NCBI GenBank assembly: GCA_040757115.1
Contig: JBFLYA010000031.1
Coordinates: 1 to 26,396, forward strand
From: a bacterium
GTDB lineage: Bacteria > UBA9089 > CG2-30-40-21 > SBAY01
Direction of reading: 5' to 3'
Length of the DNA: 26,396 bases
The notes beneath the pieces are model-generated. The model ran no database searches. It saw nothing but the letters and a program-made list of their open reading frames with translations, and was not told where the DNA came from. Positions 25,401 to 26,396 of the stretch are shown here, piece after piece; the first letter of the stretch is position 1, and every line of letters starts with the position of its first letter. The position numbers were made by a program, and so were the translations under genes.

Positions 25401-25649
25401 ATAGTTGGATTATCTCAACAAGCAGAAGCACCAAAGTATGATCCAAAACCTCCTGATGGATTTGTCGAAAATCCTGATCGAAAAGGAAGTTGGGGAAAGT
25501 ATGAAGACGGAAAGTTTAAAGAGAAATGGAGATTTGATAAGGGGGATCCTACAAAGCCAGGGTGGAGAGGAAAAGATCACTTACACTTTGATAAGAAAAA
25601 GAAACATTATCCCCCAGATACACCCTATCCAGGGAATGGAGGTCAGTAA
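19488..25649 (+). CDS. Giant secreted RHS/YD-repeat polymorphic toxin
   Basis: A 2053-residue exported toxin. I use the ATG 9 nt after GGAGG. Two N-terminal hydrophobic stretches (26-46 and 82-96) precede a likely signal cleavage near CFAQ (101-104). From 247, GDPVNPITGNFFYSHEDL starts the RHS N-terminal domain, then many YD repeats (YDxxGN). Three jelly-roll inserts interrupt the shell: a LamG-like one at about 1140-1315 and two tandem near-identical ones at about 1473-1632 and 1636-1800 (each with TRWQHESYPYG and DTVDGWYN.YEGWYID). The RHS core (GLYYFGARYYDP, DPINWIDLWGL) ends near 1938. The variable tip (1939-2053) carries DHLHFD at 2030-2035 and may be a nuclease; type unknown. The immunity gene follows directly. 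Confidence 0.93.
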   Translation: MLKQNNSCKYKRERDYERKEVLSGGFLCFLSRLIVLVACFICLLGRLVSKRYSGQETRSDSFMFSCYSLLSTLYFFRKVGKVLLFAACLVLILIGIQEKKCFAQNNEVMLPIQWGGTIGHIEQSGPVWRCLEVFYAFTPLDDFQVDYYMYKSSRTQGWQKANPFLPSDIELSQNPWLTPKHLLMRPMYYGLCADLTLEEAKKELLEMITDNQAHNYEVKAVGKWKKDAYELKKEEILNKLGKGDTIGDPVNPITGNFFYSHEDLYIPGGGFPIRFIRSYNSQDNNLFVRQVFGIGWTHNFNIHFNAQDEWNLPDNYYVPVASIRDWDGKMIYFREWNGIYYPKCGERSTLSKQDDGSFVWTKRDGIKYYFEEVIPKHVPLLSRIVKPNGHYIRLIYNDNAKLIKIQNDSGYYIDLVYVTYQEDKLTEGCLKSISDSTGRTVSYEYTGTITENRIGKMYLATVTDTLNNKIVYNYMKDDFPYYPIDWISNSSYKPLTKIKDPNGRIVEISYNNFDGSGYFRCCEVMVQSEWKLYDYDYLLWISYDYDKDYGSKTTFIGGNKYQEKIYGYNQIYQYKRTDEYAEYGWGLTVSRITTNCKEIDTWSENVTNKVFTYSPNGLLYQIKDDNGNITKMDYEPNLPYNLTNIIDPLNGTTTFTYHPSLPMCITQIKDPMNNITTFDYYDDGKLGTITDAQGNKTRYFYDTKGNCIQIIDANNQIVTYTYNSNDNLIAIKDPLGNITSFEYDPIGNCKKIIYPNNYTISFNYNADNKITRIIYPDTTISYEYDPVGNIGTMTDSRGVTRYKYDSVDRLVKIIHPDGSVSTYTSTYAVWAQGVSKILVEDANGKATNYAFNSLHQLQEVKQNNEGEDIVTRYSHDPLGNLQSITDAKNRTTVYSYDGLNRLTKVTYPDDTGVEYRYDKNGNLRFKQEPEAKDNFEWIEYRYDNLNRLIYKGTITCLANNNPLTDAIGYATKTVFAYDTYIISPPADLNNPKGNLTMMIDESGTTTYFYNALNRLCQQDKIIDGLKYTTQYHYDKAGNIDYIIDPAGKKTIYTYTNNRITSINVDGIGKIADYTYNPTDAVKSITFNNNIKTDFDYYPTQGWIKKINTTKGTSSVLQRYYKGYDKIGNLLNENIEKAIWNEEYKGNILPENLDWPASEGTGNAVIENDGILHITGVKNWRKEHIYPDEWKEPEEGFCIEFSLKVGGKNEGAFVAFGGDWTGWRSEWILFYPDRIDFFYTRDSISMSTNDSFHTYRIEIVGKNLKFYADDKFKKMIEPFGTSGGSIHPTTLIQIVKWGCKDGAGESFWKYIKYRSSVNPINELPFARYIYDDLYRLEDVNYGDKFLEFPNLSYGYDKVGNREFENKGNDIHSYTYIDNTDRIYSNGVYTYTYDNNGNLKTRSISTATTTYHYDYENRLIKVESPGGLVEEYVYDGFGHRIMKNTAGTKTVYHYNQEGKIICQNSYIGGGQNDSEEIYEEDFENLPEQKIWTTSGLWHQSDKKSYSGKYCFAYNNDKDYNTGGRNFGILTSPIIDLTKPATATLSFWTRWQHESYPYGKYDNMKVEVYDGKSWRQIFYNDCRGIAFSDWHRKSFDLLTYCGKKIQIRFCFDTVDGWYNNYEGWYIDKIEIRGGDKIFFEDDFEETQNEIKDKIWINDGLWNHSILRSNSSVHSFAYNNGANYNTGGRNSGCSLSPLIDLSTLKGNLTLNFWTRWQHESYPYGNYDNMKVDIWDSQKWNRIFYNDCNEGPSVMDWHEESFDISNYAGKKIKLRFNFDTVDGWYNDYEGWYIDDVEIIKGEDKPVYVPLGTISYIYANDELVARVDKKPAQSEKVYYYHNDYLGSTRVMTDSMGEIVWSSDYLPFGELINTEGKIENNFTFTGKEYDEATGLYYFGARYYDPRVGRFITKDPYTGNVYFPPNLHKYIYCYNDPINWIDLWGLCPISPEEQSIIEDWLSEIGLGFLAYLYPTLFSSIVGLSQQAEAPKYDPKPPDGFVENPDRKGSWGKYEDGKFKEKWRFDKGDPTKPGWRGKDHLHFDKKKKHYPPDTPYPGNGGQ

Positions 25650-26050
25650 TGCAGTTAAATTTGAGTCGTGAGCAAATTGAGTTTCTTCCTATCCATGATG
25701 CTGAATTACACAATCTTTCGATCATTCAAACTGTCGCAGGGAATTATATTTTGTTACTTGATGTGGAAATTACTGATGATTCTTATGACCCAGGTTATCC
25801 TATCCCTAAAAAAAATGGCTTAACAAGAATAATTTTTAAGAACTGTTGGGGAATAATGAATGATCTTAAATGTCACTGCGTAGATAGAGATACAATACAA
25901 GGGATAGATATGATTAAAGATTCTAATTTGATTTCTGAAATGGAAAGCAAAGGAATCAAACCACCCATTCCAGTTTATCATTATAGAATTTCTTTAAATA
26001 GTGGCTCGCAAATTGATGTTGTTTTAGAAGAGATTATATTAGAAGGATAG
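25649..26050 (+). CDS. Probable immunity protein for the RHS toxin
   Basis: A 133-residue soluble protein whose ATG overlaps the RHS stop (TAATG), the usual place for an immunity gene. It starts MQLNLSREQIEFLPIHDAEL and is beta-rich with no signal peptide or membrane span, as expected for a cytosolic inhibitor. The HDAEL..LSI opening recalls small polymorphic-toxin immunity families, but I cannot name one. The role rests on position and size. Confidence 0.75.
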   Translation: MQLNLSREQIEFLPIHDAELHNLSIIQTVAGNYILLLDVEITDDSYDPGYPIPKKNGLTRIIFKNCWGIMNDLKCHCVDRDTIQGIDMIKDSNLISEMESKGIKPPIPVYHYRISLNSGSQIDVVLEEIILEG

Positions 26051-26074
26051 ACTTTTGCTGCAAGAGAGGGATTA

Positions 26075-26134
26075 GGGGCAGACCTTGAATGTAGAAAGCA
26101 GTTTCTTCTACATTCAACATTCACGGTCTGCCCC
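26075..26134. repeat. Long two-part inverted repeat next to the orphan toxin tip
   Basis: GGGGCAGACC (26075-26084) pairs with GGTCTGCCCC (26125-26134), and GAATGTAGAA (26087-26096) pairs with TTCTACATTC (26106-26115). The hairpin lies between the immunity gene and the orphan toxin fragment. It could be a small palindromic mobile repeat inserted in the fragment, or a terminator-like structure; there is no clean T-tract. Confidence 0.75.
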
Positions 26135-26139
26135 CAACA

Positions 26140-26250
26140 TTCTCCGCAAATGAACCGGCACCTAACATAGATCCAACTCAAGATCCTAATAATTGGTGGA
26201 AAAACCTACTTGATAAAATAGGTGACTTGCTTGGCGATTGGCGAGAGTGA
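26140..26250 (+). pseudogene. Orphan RHS-type toxin tail fragment
   Basis: A frame with no start codon reads FSANEPAPNIDPTQDPNNWW then KNLLDKIGDLLGDWRE and TGA. The frame is closed upstream by TAG at 26092. The D/N/P-rich linker then helical tail looks like the end of a displaced RHS C-terminus. It is followed after 9 nt by another ORF, as in known orphan toxin/immunity pairs. The upstream portion is lost or disrupted by the hairpin at 26075-26134. Confidence 0.5.
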
Positions 26251-26259
26251 GCCAAAACC

Positions 26260-26396
26260 ATGAGAAAAAATATAATAAATATAGTCAAAAAAATTATAAC
26301 ATTTATATTAAATCACTATGTTTTTAGAAAGTTAAGAAACTTTCTATTGAGTTATCATGCTGTTACTCAAGGGATTGAATTTCTTCGTCAGGAAAG
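26260..26396 (+). CDS. Start of an unknown gene, possibly a second immunity gene; runs off the window
   Basis: The ATG at 26260 opens a frame of at least 45 codons (MRKNIINIVKKIITFILNHY...) with no stop before the window end. The start is basic and hydrophobic. It directly follows the orphan toxin tail, so an immunity role is plausible by position. No strong ribosome site is seen. Confidence 0.5.
   Translation, partial: MRKNIINIVKKIITFILNHYVFRKLRNFLLSYHAVTQGIEFLRQE

Overview
The window is an AT-rich bacterial chromosome segment with short operons, sigma70-type promoters, strong GGAGG ribosome sites and unusually repeat-laden intergenic DNA. A CDP-deoxyhexose cluster suggests a cell-surface polysaccharide, and probably a diderm. 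No marker names the phylum. The style, with stacked human-readable-looking intergenic repeats and GxxExxY and four-helix-bundle gene remnants, fits an uncultivated environmental lineage.

Layout. 1-5057 (minus strand): a truncated gene start, then a potassium-uptake operon reading leftwards, trkA - trkA - 42-residue membrane ORF - trkH - OB-fold membrane protein. 5058-7446: acylphosphatase and a seven-bladed propeller protein between mobile repeat elements. 7496-7998 (minus): tmRNA gene ssrA, driven by a copy of the smpB promoter. 8393-15362 (plus): a B12-binding radical SAM protein, then rfbF - cupin epimerase - rfbG - rfbH - GT2 glycosyltransferase, nearly all overlapping or abutting. 15367-15872 (minus): smpB with its own promoter. 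15900-17532 (plus): a VapBC-type toxin-antitoxin pair followed by a membrane-anchored unknown. 17931-18788: a polytopic membrane protein. 19150-26396 (plus): a very large RHS/YD-repeat polymorphic toxin with its immunity gene, an orphan toxin tip and a second downstream ORF running off the window.

Mobile DNA. Two families of small non-coding elements shape the window. One has ends reading GTAACYRTTCA (inverted at the other end) and is flanked by 8-bp target duplications in four clear cases, two of them nested. Inside these elements are decayed GxxExxY and four-helix-bundle genes. The other has GGTGGTGTCT ends, about 340 bp, also with 8-bp target duplications, in two full copies and one decayed copy. 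The GTAAC elements lie immediately at gene ends, supply stop codons for three genes, and separate the trkA promoter from its ribosome site.

How genes work together. TrkA and TrkH make a K+ uptake system. RfbF, RfbG and RfbH make a CDP-4-keto-deoxyhexose intermediate for a surface glycan, but no E3 reductase is visible. SmpB and ssrA are the trans-translation pair, separated here by about 7.5 kb yet sharing a duplicated promoter. The RHS gene and its downstream ORFs form a toxin/immunity array.
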